From DATACN01 sp038215095 (GTDB taxonomy: Bacteria; Actinomycetota; Thermoleophilia; Solirubrobacterales; Thermoleophilaceae): a stretch of 31,853 bases of DNA. This document shows, piece after piece, positions 6,879 to 14,595 of the stretch. The notes beneath the pieces are model-generated. The model was not told the DNA's origin. It saw nothing but the letters and a program-made list of their open reading frames with translations, and made no database searches. The DNA lies in the NCBI GenBank assembly GCA_038215095.1, contig JBBQRG010000035.1:1-31853 (forward strand), in the 5' to 3' direction. Every line of letters begins with the position of its first letter. The stretch's first letter is position 1. The translations under genes were made by a program, and so were the position numbers.

Positions 6879-8228
6879 TCAGAAAGCCCCCGTCAGAAGG
6901 CCGGCGGCCAGCACGGCGCCGGAGCCCGCCACGCCGGCGGTCGCAAGGCGGCCGTTCAGTGCGCCAGGGATGGCGACGAGGGACGTCAGCGCGGCCGTCC
7001 CCGTTCCGGCCAGTAGCGCAGCGGCCCCGCCCGCGGCCTGGAACGGGGGGATGGCCAGGGCCGCGGTCAGGAGAAAAGCGCCGGCGCCGCTGGCCGCGGT
7101 GATGACCCGGGCCCCGGCGTGGAGCCGGAGCGCCGCGACCTGGCTCGCGACGGCGTTGAGCGGCGCGAACGGCAGGGCCGCCAGCGCCACCGCGATGGCC
7201 GCCTCGGCTCCCTTGTAGCGATCGCCGACGGCCAGCGGGACGAGCTCCTCGATGGCGACGACAGCGAGGATCGTCAGCGGCACCACCACCATCAGCGACC
7301 GCGCGGCCAGCGTGCGGACCGACTGCTCGGCCCTCGGCCCGATCGCGCTCTCGCCGGTGCCCTCCACGAGCGAGGGGAGGTGCACCGCGAAGACCTGCAG
7401 GACGACGTAGGTCCCCGCGAGCGCCACGCCCACGGCAAGGCCGGCGAAGCCCGTTTGAACGCTCGATGCTGCAAGCAGCGAGACGGCCACGATCGCGCTG
7501 CGGTGGACCAGCATCGTCAGGACGTTGCTGGCGGCGTAGCGCGTGCCGAAGCGCAGCGCTCCCGCGGGTAGCTCCGCGCCGGCCGGCGCGGCCCTGAGCC
7601 GCGGGCCGACCGATGTCCAGCCCCATACCAGCACCAGGCCGGAGGCCACGGCGATTCCGGCCACGGCGCCCTTCGACCCGCCCAGCCCGTGGCCCGCCAG
7701 GGCCGCGGCCACCACGAGCGCGTTCTGGACGCCGAAGCGGTGGCTCCACATCGCCGTGCGGCCCATGCCCAGAGCGATCTGGAAGGCAAGTGTCGCCGTG
7801 ATGTCCAGGGCCAGCGCCAGTGCGATCAGGCCGGTCACGACCGCCGGGAAGCGATCCGGGAATAGCGCGATGAGGAGCGCGGCCACGACGCCGGCGCCGG
7901 CCATGCCGAAAAGGCGCCAGCGGCCCACCCGCAACAGCAGGGCGCGGGCCAGTGCGTCGCGCTCAGCGGGGGCGGCCGCCGGCACGAAGCGGGACATGAG
8001 CGTGGCGCCCCCGATGGCAAGCGAGGAGGAGCCCAGGGTCACGATCGACAGCGCCAGGGCGAAGGTGCCGTAGTCGATCGGGCCGAGCACGCGCGGGAGC
8101 AGCAGGATGAGCAGCGCCTGCGTCGTCAGCTCGCCCGCCTTGCCCAGCAGGCTGTCGAGGAGGGCCGACCCACTCAACCGGCGTGGAGACAGCCCGCCGC
8201 CAGTTCGTTGCACCACGAGATCGGCCAT
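6879..8228 (-). CDS. Wzx/MOP-superfamily polysaccharide flippase
   Basis: A polytopic membrane protein of 449 aa, with about 12 hydrophobic segments evenly spaced along the chain and no large soluble domain. The N-terminal region (KAGELTTQALLILLLPRVLGP-type first helix followed by DYGTFALALSIVTLGSSS) is the standard opening of Wzx-like lipid-linked oligosaccharide translocases. Such proteins flip undecaprenyl-linked repeat units across the cytoplasmic membrane. The ATG at 8228 gives MADLVVQRTGG; GTG codons at 8240 and 8258 are alternative starts. It leads the minus-strand operon with two glycosyltransferases, which supports a role in exporting the glycan they build. Confidence 0.85.
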   Translation of the reverse strand: MADLVVQRTGGGLSPRRLSGSALLDSLLGKAGELTTQALLILLLPRVLGPIDYGTFALALSIVTLGSSSLAIGGATLMSRFVPAAAPAERDALARALLLRVGRWRLFGMAGAGVVAALLIALFPDRFPAVVTGLIALALALDITATLAFQIALGMGRTAMWSHRFGVQNALVVAAALAGHGLGGSKGAVAGIAVASGLVLVWGWTSVGPRLRAAPAGAELPAGALRFGTRYAASNVLTMLVHRSAIVAVSLLAASSVQTGFAGLAVGVALAGTYVVLQVFAVHLPSLVEGTGESAIGPRAEQSVRTLAARSLMVVVPLTILAVVAIEELVPLAVGDRYKGAEAAIAVALAALPFAPLNAVASQVAALRLHAGARVITAASGAGAFLLTAALAIPPFQAAGGAAALLAGTGTAALTSLVAIPGALNGRLATAGVAGSGAVLAAGLLTGAF

Positions 8229-8293
8229 GCGTATGCCCACTAAACGGGTGCCCGGCACCGCTTCTGCCGCGCCGGTCCCGCGATGTCAGTGAG

Positions 8294-8367
8294 TCGGGCT
8301 GGCCAGATTTGAACTGGCGACCTCTCCGACCCGAACGGAGCGCGCTACCAAGCTGCGCCACAGCCCG
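8294..8367 (-). tRNA. tRNA-Pro (anticodon CGG)
   Basis: The 74-nt minus-strand sequence folds into a full cloverleaf: acceptor CGGGCTG/CAGCCCG, D-stem GCGC/GCGC with loop AGCTTGGTA, anticodon stem CTCCG/CGGAG with loop TTCGGGT (anticodon CGG, G37 as in proline tRNAs), five-base variable loop, and T-stem GCCAG/CTGGC with loop TTCAAAT. Discriminator base is A. CCA is not encoded. It reads CCG codons, which are common in this high-GC DNA. Confidence 0.97.
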
Positions 8368-8373
8368 AGCGCC

Positions 8374-9291
8374 CTAGGGTACAGCCGCGAGCGCTCCGTC
8401 CTCCTCCGCGATCGCCTTGCGCAGGGCGGCCTCGACGCCGATCGGCACGACGTCGAAGAGGCTCGCTCCGCTCGGGTCCTTGACCACGGTCTCGGTGGAG
8501 AGGCCCTCCACGAGGGGGCGCGCCACGCCGGTGTCGACAGGCGTCACGAGGCCGATCCAGCGCGCCGACAGCCCCGGGGAGAGCACGGGCACCGGCAGCT
8601 TGCGGCGCGGGCGCTTGCCAAGCGCCACCGCCATGCGGTCGAGCATGTCGCCGTACGAGAGCACGTCAGGCCCGCCGATCTCGACCTCGCGTGCGGCGGC
8701 GGCCTCGAGCTCCGGCGCCTGCGCCAGGTAGGCCACCACGTCGTCGACGTCGATGGGCTGCGTGGAGGTGGAGAGCCAGGCGGGCGCGATCATCAGCGGC
8801 AGCCGCTGCACCAGGTGGCGGAGCGTCTCGTAGGACTCGCTGCCCGCGCCGACGACCATCGCGGCGCGGAAGTAGGTAAGCGGCGGGCCCTCGGCGCCGA
8901 GGATGCGGCCCGTCTCCTGGCGGCTGCGCAGGTGCTGCGACTTCGGCTGCTCGCCGAGCCCGCCCAGGTACACGACTCGCCGGACCCCGCCCTCGCGCGC
9001 GGCGCGGGCGAAGTTGCGCGCCGCGCGGCGCTCGCGCTCGGCGAAATCGCCGCCCGCGCCGCGGCCCATGCCGTGCACGAGGTAATAGGCCGCCTCGGCG
9101 CCGTCGAACGCGCCGGCGAGCGTCTCCGCCTCGAGCAGGTCGCCCTCGTGCAGCTCCGCGCCGCGATCCCGAAGCGGCGAGGCGCGGCGCGCGTCGCGCA
9201 CGAGGCAGGCGACGTCGTCCCCGCGTCCGAGCAGCTCGGCAGCCAGCCGGCCGCCCACGAATCCCGTCGCTCCCGTGACTAGCGCCCTCAT
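8374..9291 (-). CDS. NmrA-like/atypical SDR NAD(P)-binding protein
   Basis: A 305-aa protein with an N-terminal dinucleotide-binding motif (VTGATGFVGG, residues 5-14), the usual second-strand arginine (CLVRDARRA) and GDLLEAETLAGAF. It then has the YLVHGMG and VVYLGGLG segments typical of the atypical SDR a5/NmrA-like group, often annotated as NAD(P)H-binding or DUF2867-linked proteins. The classical YxxxK is not obvious, as is usual for this subgroup. ATG 9291 places the Rossmann strand at the N-terminus; an upstream ATG at 9330 would add 13 residues but would overlap the divergent sugar dehydrogenase gene. The stop (TAG) lies within the upstream region of tRNA-Pro. Substrate unknown. Confidence 0.85.
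   Translation of the reverse strand: MRALVTGATGFVGGRLAAELLGRGDDVACLVRDARRASPLRDRGAELHEGDLLEAETLAGAFDGAEAAYYLVHGMGRGAGGDFAERERRAARNFARAAREGGVRRVVYLGGLGEQPKSQHLRSRQETGRILGAEGPPLTYFRAAMVVGAGSESYETLRHLVQRLPLMIAPAWLSTSTQPIDVDDVVAYLAQAPELEAAAAREVEIGGPDVLSYGDMLDRMAVALGKRPRRKLPVPVLSPGLSARWIGLVTPVDTGVARPLVEGLSTETVVKDPSGASLFDVVPIGVEAALRKAIAEEDGALAAVP
8376..8381 (-). promoter_or_regulatory. -10-like box TACCCT before tRNA-Pro
   Basis: TACCCT on the minus strand ends 8 nt before the mature 5' end of the tRNA, and its last residues overlap the TAG stop of the upstream gene. No convincing -35 element was seen, so co-transcription with that gene is an alternative. Confidence 0.3.
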
Positions 9292-9316
9292 CCCCTGTTG
9301 TACGCGTACGGGAGCA

Positions 9317-10516
9317 ATGGGGATCGTCATACTCGGCCGATTGCGCTTGCGGGCTCCCGCCTACGCCGCTGCCGCCCTGGCCGGGCTCCTCGCGGGCTTC
9401 GGCTGCTCGGGCGGCGATTCCCAGGGAGCCGTGCGGGGCGTGAAACTGAAGCTGCTCGGTCGCTTCTCCGCGCCCACCTACCTCACTTCTCCGCCGGGCG
9501 ATCGCCACCGCCGCTTCGTCGTTGAGCGCGCCGGCACCATCCGCGTGGTCCGCGACGGGCACAGGCTGAAGACGCCGTTCCTCAACATCAGGTCCGACGT
9601 GCGAACCGACGGCGAGGCGGGCCTGCTGTCGATGGCGTTCGCCCCCGACTACGCGAGTTCGCAGCTCTTCTACGTCTACTACGTGGCGAGGAACGGCTTC
9701 CTGCACATCGAGGAGTTCAGGCGCTCCGCCAAGAGCGCCGACCGGGCCGTGAAGAGCTCGCGCCGCGTGGTGCTGGTCCAGCCGCACCACCGCTTCAACC
9801 ACAAGGGCGGCCAGCTGCAGTTCGGCCCCGACGGGATGCTCTACACGGGCCTCGGGGACGGCGGCGGGGGCGGCGACCCCGATCGCGCCGCGCAGAACCG
9901 CGGCGTGCTGCCCGGCAAGCTGCTGCGCATCGACCCGCGCCGCCGCTCGGGCGGCAAGCCGTATGCGATCCCGACGGACAACCCGTTCGCGGGCCAGCCC
10001 GGCATCCGCGGGGAGATCTACGCCTATGGCCTGCGCAACCCCTTCCGCTTCTCGTTCGACCGCACGAAGGGAAGCCTCACCATCGGCGACGTGGGCCAGG
10101 ACGCGGTGGAGGAGGTCGACTTCGTCAAGAACCGCCGCGGGAAGGGCAAGGCCCCGCGCGGCGGGTACAACTTCGGCTGGAGCGTCTTCGAGGGCCGCTC
10201 GCGCTTCCGCGGCGGCAGCGTGCCCGGCGCCATCGGGCCCGTCACGCAGCGCACCCACGACCAGGGCTTCTGCTCGGTCATCGGCGGCTACGTGATCCGC
10301 GACCGCTCACTGGGCAAGCGCTTCTACGGGAAGTACGTGTACGGCGACCTATGCGACCCCAAGCTGCGCATCGCCGCGCTCAGCCCCGGCCGCGCCCGCG
10401 CCGATCGCACGCTGGGGCCGAAGGTGTCCCGGCTCGACTCGTTCGGCCAGGACGCCTTTGGGCACGTCTATGCGATCTCGCTGAGCGGGCCGGTCTACCG
10501 GCTGGCGCCAAGGTAA
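9317..10516 (+). CDS. PQQ-dependent sugar dehydrogenase family protein (GSDH), predicted exported lipoprotein
   Basis: A 399-aa beta-propeller of the glucose/sorbosone dehydrogenase (Asd/YliI) family, which oxidises aldoses outside the cell with pyrroloquinoline quinone. Family signatures are visible: EAGLLSMAFAPDY, FNHKGGQLQFGPDGMLYTGLGDGGG, LPGKLLRIDPR, RGEIYAYGLRNPFRFSFD and GDVGQDAVEEVDF. The N-terminus has two arginines, a hydrophobic stretch (YAAAALAGLLAGFGC) and a cysteine followed by SGG. This is a lipoprotein-like signal, although the residues before the Cys are not a perfect lipobox. ATG 9317 follows GGGAGCA; the frame opens earlier at 9275 but that would run into the divergent gene. 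No PQQ synthesis genes are in the window, so cofactor use is inferred. Confidence 0.88.
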   Translation: MGIVILGRLRLRAPAYAAAALAGLLAGFGCSGGDSQGAVRGVKLKLLGRFSAPTYLTSPPGDRHRRFVVERAGTIRVVRDGHRLKTPFLNIRSDVRTDGEAGLLSMAFAPDYASSQLFYVYYVARNGFLHIEEFRRSAKSADRAVKSSRRVVLVQPHHRFNHKGGQLQFGPDGMLYTGLGDGGGGGDPDRAAQNRGVLPGKLLRIDPRRRSGGKPYAIPTDNPFAGQPGIRGEIYAYGLRNPFRFSFDRTKGSLTIGDVGQDAVEEVDFVKNRRGKGKAPRGGYNFGWSVFEGRSRFRGGSVPGAIGPVTQRTHDQGFCSVIGGYVIRDRSLGKRFYGKYVYGDLCDPKLRIAALSPGRARADRTLGPKVSRLDSFGQDAFGHVYAISLSGPVYRLAPR

Positions 10517-10529
10517 GCCTCATCCGCGC

Positions 10530-10550
10530 GCACTCGGCCGAGCCGAGTGC
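10530..10550. terminator. Bidirectional stem-loop between convergent genes
   Basis: A perfect 9-bp inverted repeat (GCACTCGGC / GCCGAGTGC) with a 3-nt CGA loop, placed in the 40-bp gap between the converging sugar dehydrogenase and aldehyde dehydrogenase genes. Only two Ts follow, so it is a GC-rich hairpin of the type common in actinobacteria rather than a classic U-tract terminator. Confidence 0.65.
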
Positions 10551-10556
10551 TTGCGG

Positions 10557-12050
10557 CTAGGCCAGGCTGACGGCGACGGTCTTGTTCTCCAGGTAGGCCT
10601 CGAGACCGGCGCGGCCGTGCTCGCGGCCCACGCCGGAGGACTTGAAGCCACCAAACGGCGCCGACGGGTCGCCCGCTCCCCAGGTGTTCACGTAGACGCT
10701 GCCGGCGCGGAGCATCGACGCGAGCTTGTGGGCCTTGCCCACGTCGCGAGTCCAGACCCCGGCGGCCAGGCCGTACTCGGTGTCGTTGGCGCGGCGCGCG
10801 ACCTCCTCCAGGTCCTCGTAGGGGCTTGCCACCAGCACGGGGCCGAAGATCTCCTCGCGCGCGATCGCGATGTCGTCGTCGGTGGCCGTGAACAGCGTGG
10901 GCTCCACGAAGTAGCCCTCGCCGTCGCCCGCGCGTCCGCCCGTGACCAGCTCGGCGCCCTCGGAGCGACCCTTGTCGATGTAGCCCAGCACGCGCTCGTG
11001 CTGCTCGGCCGACACCAGCGGGCCGAGCTGGGTGTCGGGCTCGAGGCCGGGGCCGACGCGCGCCTTGCCGGCCGCCTCGGCCAGCCTGGCCACCACGTCG
11101 TCGAACTGGTCGCTCTGCACGAACAGGCGCGAGCCGGCGTTGCAGGCCTGGCCCGAGTTGAAGTAGAGCGCCTGGTAGGAGCCCTTGACGGCCGCGTCCA
11201 GGTCGGCGTCGGGAAGGATGATGTTCGGCGACTTGCCGCCCAGCTCCAGCGTCACCCGCTTGAGCGCGCGGCCCGCCTTCGAGCCGATCTCGCGGCCGAC
11301 CTCGGTGGAGCCCGTGAAGGCGATCTTGTTCACGTCCGGGTGGTCCACGAGCGCGGCGCCGGTGGCGCCGTCGCCGGTGATCACGTTCAGCACGCCCTCG
11401 GGGATCCCGGCCTCCAGCGCCAGCTCGCCCAGGCGCAGCGCCGTCAGCGGCGTCTGCTCGGCCGGCTTCAGCACGATCGTGCAGCCGGCGGCCAGCGCGG
11501 GCGAGACCTTCCACGAAGCCATGAGCAGCGGGAAGTTCCAGGGCACGATCTGCCCGCACACGCCCACCGGCTCCTTGAGCGTGTAGGTGTGCATGTCAGG
11601 GGCCGACACCGGCAGCGTCTCGCCCACGATCTTGGTGGGCCAGCCCGCGAAGTAGCGCAGGTACGCGGTCGTGCCGCCCACGTCCACGCGCTTGGCGAGC
11701 TTGACCGGCTTGCCGTTGTCGAGCGCCTCCAGCTCGGCCAGCTCGTCGGCATGCGCCTCGATCAGGTCGGCCAGGGCCAGCATCAGGCTGGTGCGCTTAG
11801 CGGGGGCGATCCCGCTCCAGCGCCCGTCCTCGAACGCCTCGCGGGCAGCTCGCACCGCGAGGTCCACGTCCTCGGCGCCCGCCTGCGCGACCTCGGCGAT
11901 CGCGCGGCCGGTGGCGGGATCGAGCGTCTCGAAGGTCTGGCCGGAGGCGGCATCCAGGCGCTCGCCGCCGATCAGCAGCCGGTGGGGCCCGGCGGCGGCA
12001 AAGGCGCGCGCGGGCTCGGACAGGGCGTCGGGCAGCGCGGCGGAAATCAT
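10557..12050 (-). CDS. NAD(P)-dependent aldehyde dehydrogenase
   Basis: A 497-aa class 1/2-type ALDH that oxidises an aldehyde to the acid. Key residues are present: PWNF with the oxyanion-hole Asn at 172, the cofactor-binding KPAEQTP (195-201) and FTGSTEVG (245-252), the general-base Glu in LELGGKSP (Glu269) and the catalytic Cys303 in FNSGQACNAGSR. Length is normal. The ATG at 12050 overlaps the stop of the hydratase-like gene by 4 nt (ATGA), so it is the third gene of a coupled operon after the Zn-dependent alcohol dehydrogenase and the hydratase-like gene. An alcohol-to-acid oxidation series is implied; the substrate is unknown. Confidence 0.95.
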   Translation of the reverse strand: MISAALPDALSEPARAFAAAGPHRLLIGGERLDAASGQTFETLDPATGRAIAEVAQAGAEDVDLAVRAAREAFEDGRWSGIAPAKRTSLMLALADLIEAHADELAELEALDNGKPVKLAKRVDVGGTTAYLRYFAGWPTKIVGETLPVSAPDMHTYTLKEPVGVCGQIVPWNFPLLMASWKVSPALAAGCTIVLKPAEQTPLTALRLGELALEAGIPEGVLNVITGDGATGAALVDHPDVNKIAFTGSTEVGREIGSKAGRALKRVTLELGGKSPNIILPDADLDAAVKGSYQALYFNSGQACNAGSRLFVQSDQFDDVVARLAEAAGKARVGPGLEPDTQLGPLVSAEQHERVLGYIDKGRSEGAELVTGGRAGDGEGYFVEPTLFTATDDDIAIAREEIFGPVLVASPYEDLEEVARRANDTEYGLAAGVWTRDVGKAHKLASMLRAGSVYVNTWGAGDPSAPFGGFKSSGVGREHGRAGLEAYLENKTVAVSLA

Positions 12051-12730
12051 TGCGACAGCTTCAGCTCGACGGTGCCGAGCGGCCCGAGGTCCACCTCGAC
12101 CTCGTCGCCGGGGGCCACGGGCACCGGCGGCGTGAGCGAGCCGCAGATGATCGTGTCGCCCGCCTCGAGCAGCTCCAGCGAGCCGCCGAGCAGGTCCGCC
12201 ACCAGGCTGATGGTCTCGGCAAGGTCCACGTTTGCCTTGGCGGTCTGGCGCTCCTCTCCGTTCACGCGCACCACGGCCTCGATGCCGTCCACGGCCGCGT
12301 CCTCGCGGTGGTCGCCCAGCACCACGGCGCGGTGGAAGACGTTGCCCGCCATCGTGGCCTCGACGTCCTCCGGCGGAGCCGGGATGTCCACCAGCTCGAT
12401 CGCGGGGCCGAGCGACTGGATCGCGGCGAGGGCCTCGTCGGGCTGGGCGCCGGCCTCGACCGGCCGGCGCAGGCGCACGGCCACTTCGGGCTCGATCAGC
12501 GCCTGCTGCATGTCGCCGACCGGGTAGGTGGCGCCGGACTCGACGCGGGTCGCGCTCGTGAGGAAGCCGATCACGGGGTCGGGGAGGCCGAGCTTCTGCT
12601 GCATCTCCGCGGTGTTCAGCCCGATCTTCCAGCCCACGCGGTCCGCGCCCCGGGCGATCGTCTCGCGCCAGGCCGTGAGCTGCCGGTCGAGGCCGGCGCT
12701 GACGCGCGGGTCGATCTCGCGCGCGGCCAT
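12047..12730 (-). CDS. 2-keto-4-pentenoate hydratase / 2-oxohex-3-enedioate decarboxylase-like (FAH superfamily)
   Basis: A 227-aa member of the MhpD-type branch of the fumarylacetoacetate hydrolase superfamily. These enzymes act late in meta-cleavage aromatic breakdown. Visible are the VGWKIGLN segment (33-40), the metal-ligand region IEPEVAVRL, the second acidic cluster LGPAIELVDIP and the C-terminal DTIICGSLTPPVPVAPGDEV. At 227 aa it is somewhat shorter than the usual ~260, mainly at the N-terminus, but the core motifs are intact. Its ATG shares one base with the stop of the Zn-ADH gene and its stop overlaps the ALDH start. Hydratase versus decarboxylase cannot be told from sequence alone. 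Confidence 0.85.
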   Translation of the reverse strand: MAAREIDPRVSAGLDRQLTAWRETIARGADRVGWKIGLNTAEMQQKLGLPDPVIGFLTSATRVESGATYPVGDMQQALIEPEVAVRLRRPVEAGAQPDEALAAIQSLGPAIELVDIPAPPEDVEATMAGNVFHRAVVLGDHREDAAVDGIEAVVRVNGEERQTAKANVDLAETISLVADLLGGSLELLEAGDTIICGSLTPPVPVAPGDEVEVDLGPLGTVELKLSQ

Positions 12731-13764
12731 CAGGGGGTCATCACGATCTTCAGGGCCTCCTTGCGATCGTAGATCGCGTAGGCCTCCTCGGCCTCTGCCA
12801 GCGACATGTGGTGAGTGACGAGCGGCGTGGGGTCGATCACCCCCGAGGCCATCATCGAAAGCACGCGGTCCACGTGGCCGATCACGTTGGCGTGTCCGCT
12901 CTTGAGCGTGAGCGCCTTGATCCAGACGATGCCCATGTGCACCTGGATGCGCTCGGCGTACACGCCCGTCGCCGAGACCGTGCCCGCCTTGCGCGCGAGC
13001 CGGCAGGCGAGCTCGAGCGCGTCCGGGTGGCCCACGGCGTCCACCGCCACGTCGACGCCGCGCCCCTCGGTGGCCGCCTTGACCACCGCGCGCGGGTCGT
13101 CCTCGGTCAGGTGCGCCGGCTCGGCGCCGAAGCCCTGGGCCACCTTCAGCCGATCCTCGACGGTGTCGATGGCGATCACCTTCGCCGCGCCCGAGGCCTT
13201 CGCCGCCTGCACCGCGCACAGCCCCACGGGCCCGAGGCCCAGCACGGCCACCACGTCACCGGGCTCGACGCCCGACTCGGCGACCGCGTGATACCCGGTA
13301 CCCATCACGTCGCCGGCGAACAGCGCCGCGTCGTCGGACATGCCCTCGGGCACCCGTCGCAGGGTCAGGTTGGCGTGGGGCACCAGCACCTGGTCGGCCT
13401 GCGCGCCCTGCAGCGAGCCGAGTGTCTTGCCGTGGCCGAACACGCGCCCGTCGTCGCACTTGTGGAAGTCGCCGCGCCGGCAGAAGAAGCACTTGCCGCA
13501 GGCGCTGCAGTAACAGCCCAGAACCCGGTCGCCCTCCGAGACCTCGGTCACGGCGTCGCCGGCCGCAACGACCGTTCCCACGAACTCGTGGCCGATCGTG
13601 AAGCCGGGCTCGATCTGGACCCTGCCGTGGTAGATGTGCAGGTCCGAGCCGCAGATGCCGGTCGCCTCGACCTTCACGATCGCGTCGTCGCGCTCGATCA
13701 GCTCCGGCTCCGGCTTGTCGTCGAGGCGCACCTCGCCGGGCGCCTGGAAGGTCACGGCTTGCAT
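12730..13764 (-). CDS. Zinc-dependent alcohol dehydrogenase (MDR family)
   Basis: A 344-aa medium-chain dehydrogenase that oxidises an alcohol with NAD(P)+. The catalytic zinc ligands are Cys38 (in GICGSDLH) and His59-Glu60 (GHEFVG). The structural zinc lobe carries a rich Cys cluster at 84, 86, 89, 92, 95 and 103, which exceeds the usual four. The Rossmann motif GLGPVG lies at 176-181. The ATG at 13764 is set by a TAGGGT -10 box 7 nt upstream, and the open frame continuing to 13863 is antisense to the divergent gene. First gene of the three-gene catabolic operon. Closest in style to glutathione-independent formaldehyde or threonine-type dehydrogenases; the substrate is not predictable. Confidence 0.93.
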   Translation of the reverse strand: MQAVTFQAPGEVRLDDKPEPELIERDDAIVKVEATGICGSDLHIYHGRVQIEPGFTIGHEFVGTVVAAGDAVTEVSEGDRVLGCYCSACGKCFFCRRGDFHKCDDGRVFGHGKTLGSLQGAQADQVLVPHANLTLRRVPEGMSDDAALFAGDVMGTGYHAVAESGVEPGDVVAVLGLGPVGLCAVQAAKASGAAKVIAIDTVEDRLKVAQGFGAEPAHLTEDDPRAVVKAATEGRGVDVAVDAVGHPDALELACRLARKAGTVSATGVYAERIQVHMGIVWIKALTLKSGHANVIGHVDRVLSMMASGVIDPTPLVTHHMSLAEAEEAYAIYDRKEALKIVMTP

Positions 13765-13771
13765 CGCTCGG

Positions 13772-13797
13772 ACCCTACGTGATCGCGCCCGTAGGAT
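13772..13797. promoter_or_regulatory. Divergent promoter pair with dyad CCTACG-N10-CGTAGG
   Basis: The 41-bp gap between two divergent operons holds TAGGGT on minus (13772-13777, 7 nt from the ATG at 13764) and TAGGAT on plus (13792-13797, 8 nt from the GTG at 13806). The two -10 boxes form the arms of a 6-bp dyad (13774-13779 and 13790-13795), so one bound protein could control both operons. Both transcripts would be leaderless. Confidence 0.45.
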
Positions 13798-13805
13798 GGC
13801 CCGCC

Positions 13806-14585
13806 GTGACCGCCGCTTTCTTCCAGCCCGACGGCGACCGCTTCGTGCCCAGCGAGCTGACACGCGGCCCCTGGGACCCCGAGGCCCAGCACGCCGGACC
13901 GCCCTCCGCGCTGGTCGGCCGCGCCATCGAGCGCTGCGGCGATCCGGACGGCGGCCAGATCGGGCGCGTGACGTTCGAGATCCTGCGCCCGGTGCCGCTG
14001 GAGCCGCTCACGGTGGAGGCCGAGGTGGTGCGCCCGGGGCGCAGCGTGGAGCTGATCGAGGCGTCTCTGTCGGGTCCGGAGGGCGAGGTCATGCGGGCGC
14101 GGGCATGGCGGCTGCGCACGCGCCCCGTGGAGCTCGACCCGCCTCCCGTCGCGGAGCCGCCGTTGCACGGGCCCGCCGACGGCGAGCCGGGCGGCTTCTT
14201 CGACATAGGGGTCGACGTGGGCTACCACACGGCGGTGGACTACAGCTTCGTGGAGGGAAGCTTCGTGGAGCCTGGCCCGGCGCTGGTGTGGATGCGGATG
14301 CGCCAGCCGCTCGTGGAGGGCGAGGAGCCCTCCCCGCTGCAGCGCGTGCTCACGGTGGCCGACTCGGGCAACGGCGTCAGCGGAGCGCTCGACTACCGGC
14401 GCTTCCTGTTCATCAACACCGACCTGAGCGTGCACCTGCACCGCATGCCCGAGGGGGAGTGGATCTGCCTGGAGGCGCGCACGTTCCCGGAGCGAAACGG
14501 CGTCGGCCTGGCCGACACGGCGCTCTACGACGAGCGCGGCCGGATCGGCCGCGCAGCGCAGACGCTGCTCGTGCGCGCGCGTTAG
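13806..14585 (+). CDS. Acyl-CoA thioesterase, double hot-dog (TesB-like)
   Basis: A 259-aa thioesterase-superfamily protein that would hydrolyse acyl-CoA. The N-terminus FFQPDGDRFVPSELTRGPWD followed by AQHAGPPSALVGRAIE is the signature of the actinobacterial N-terminal acyl-CoA thioesterase hot-dog domain. The second hot-dog domain covers roughly residues 135-257 and includes VWMRMRQPL and the ADSGNGVSGALD segment with its conserved aspartate. The GTG at 13806 is chosen over the in-frame GTG at 13779, because the latter lies in the promoter dyad and 13806 has a TAGGAT box 8 nt upstream. It heads a plus-strand lipid-metabolism gene run. Confidence 0.87.
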   Translation: MTAAFFQPDGDRFVPSELTRGPWDPEAQHAGPPSALVGRAIERCGDPDGGQIGRVTFEILRPVPLEPLTVEAEVVRPGRSVELIEASLSGPEGEVMRARAWRLRTRPVELDPPPVAEPPLHGPADGEPGGFFDIGVDVGYHTAVDYSFVEGSFVEPGPALVWMRMRQPLVEGEEPSPLQRVLTVADSGNGVSGALDYRRFLFINTDLSVHLHRMPEGEWICLEARTFPERNGVGLADTALYDERGRIGRAAQTLLVRAR

Positions 14586-14588
14586 GGT
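14583..14588 (+). promoter_or_regulatory. -10 box TAGGGT of the SDR gene, built on the previous stop codon
   Basis: TAGGGT begins with the TAG stop of the thioesterase gene and is followed by 7 nt and the ATG at 14596. The SDR gene could therefore have its own leaderless transcript inside the operon. Confidence 0.45.
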
Positions 14589-14595
14589 CGGGGCG

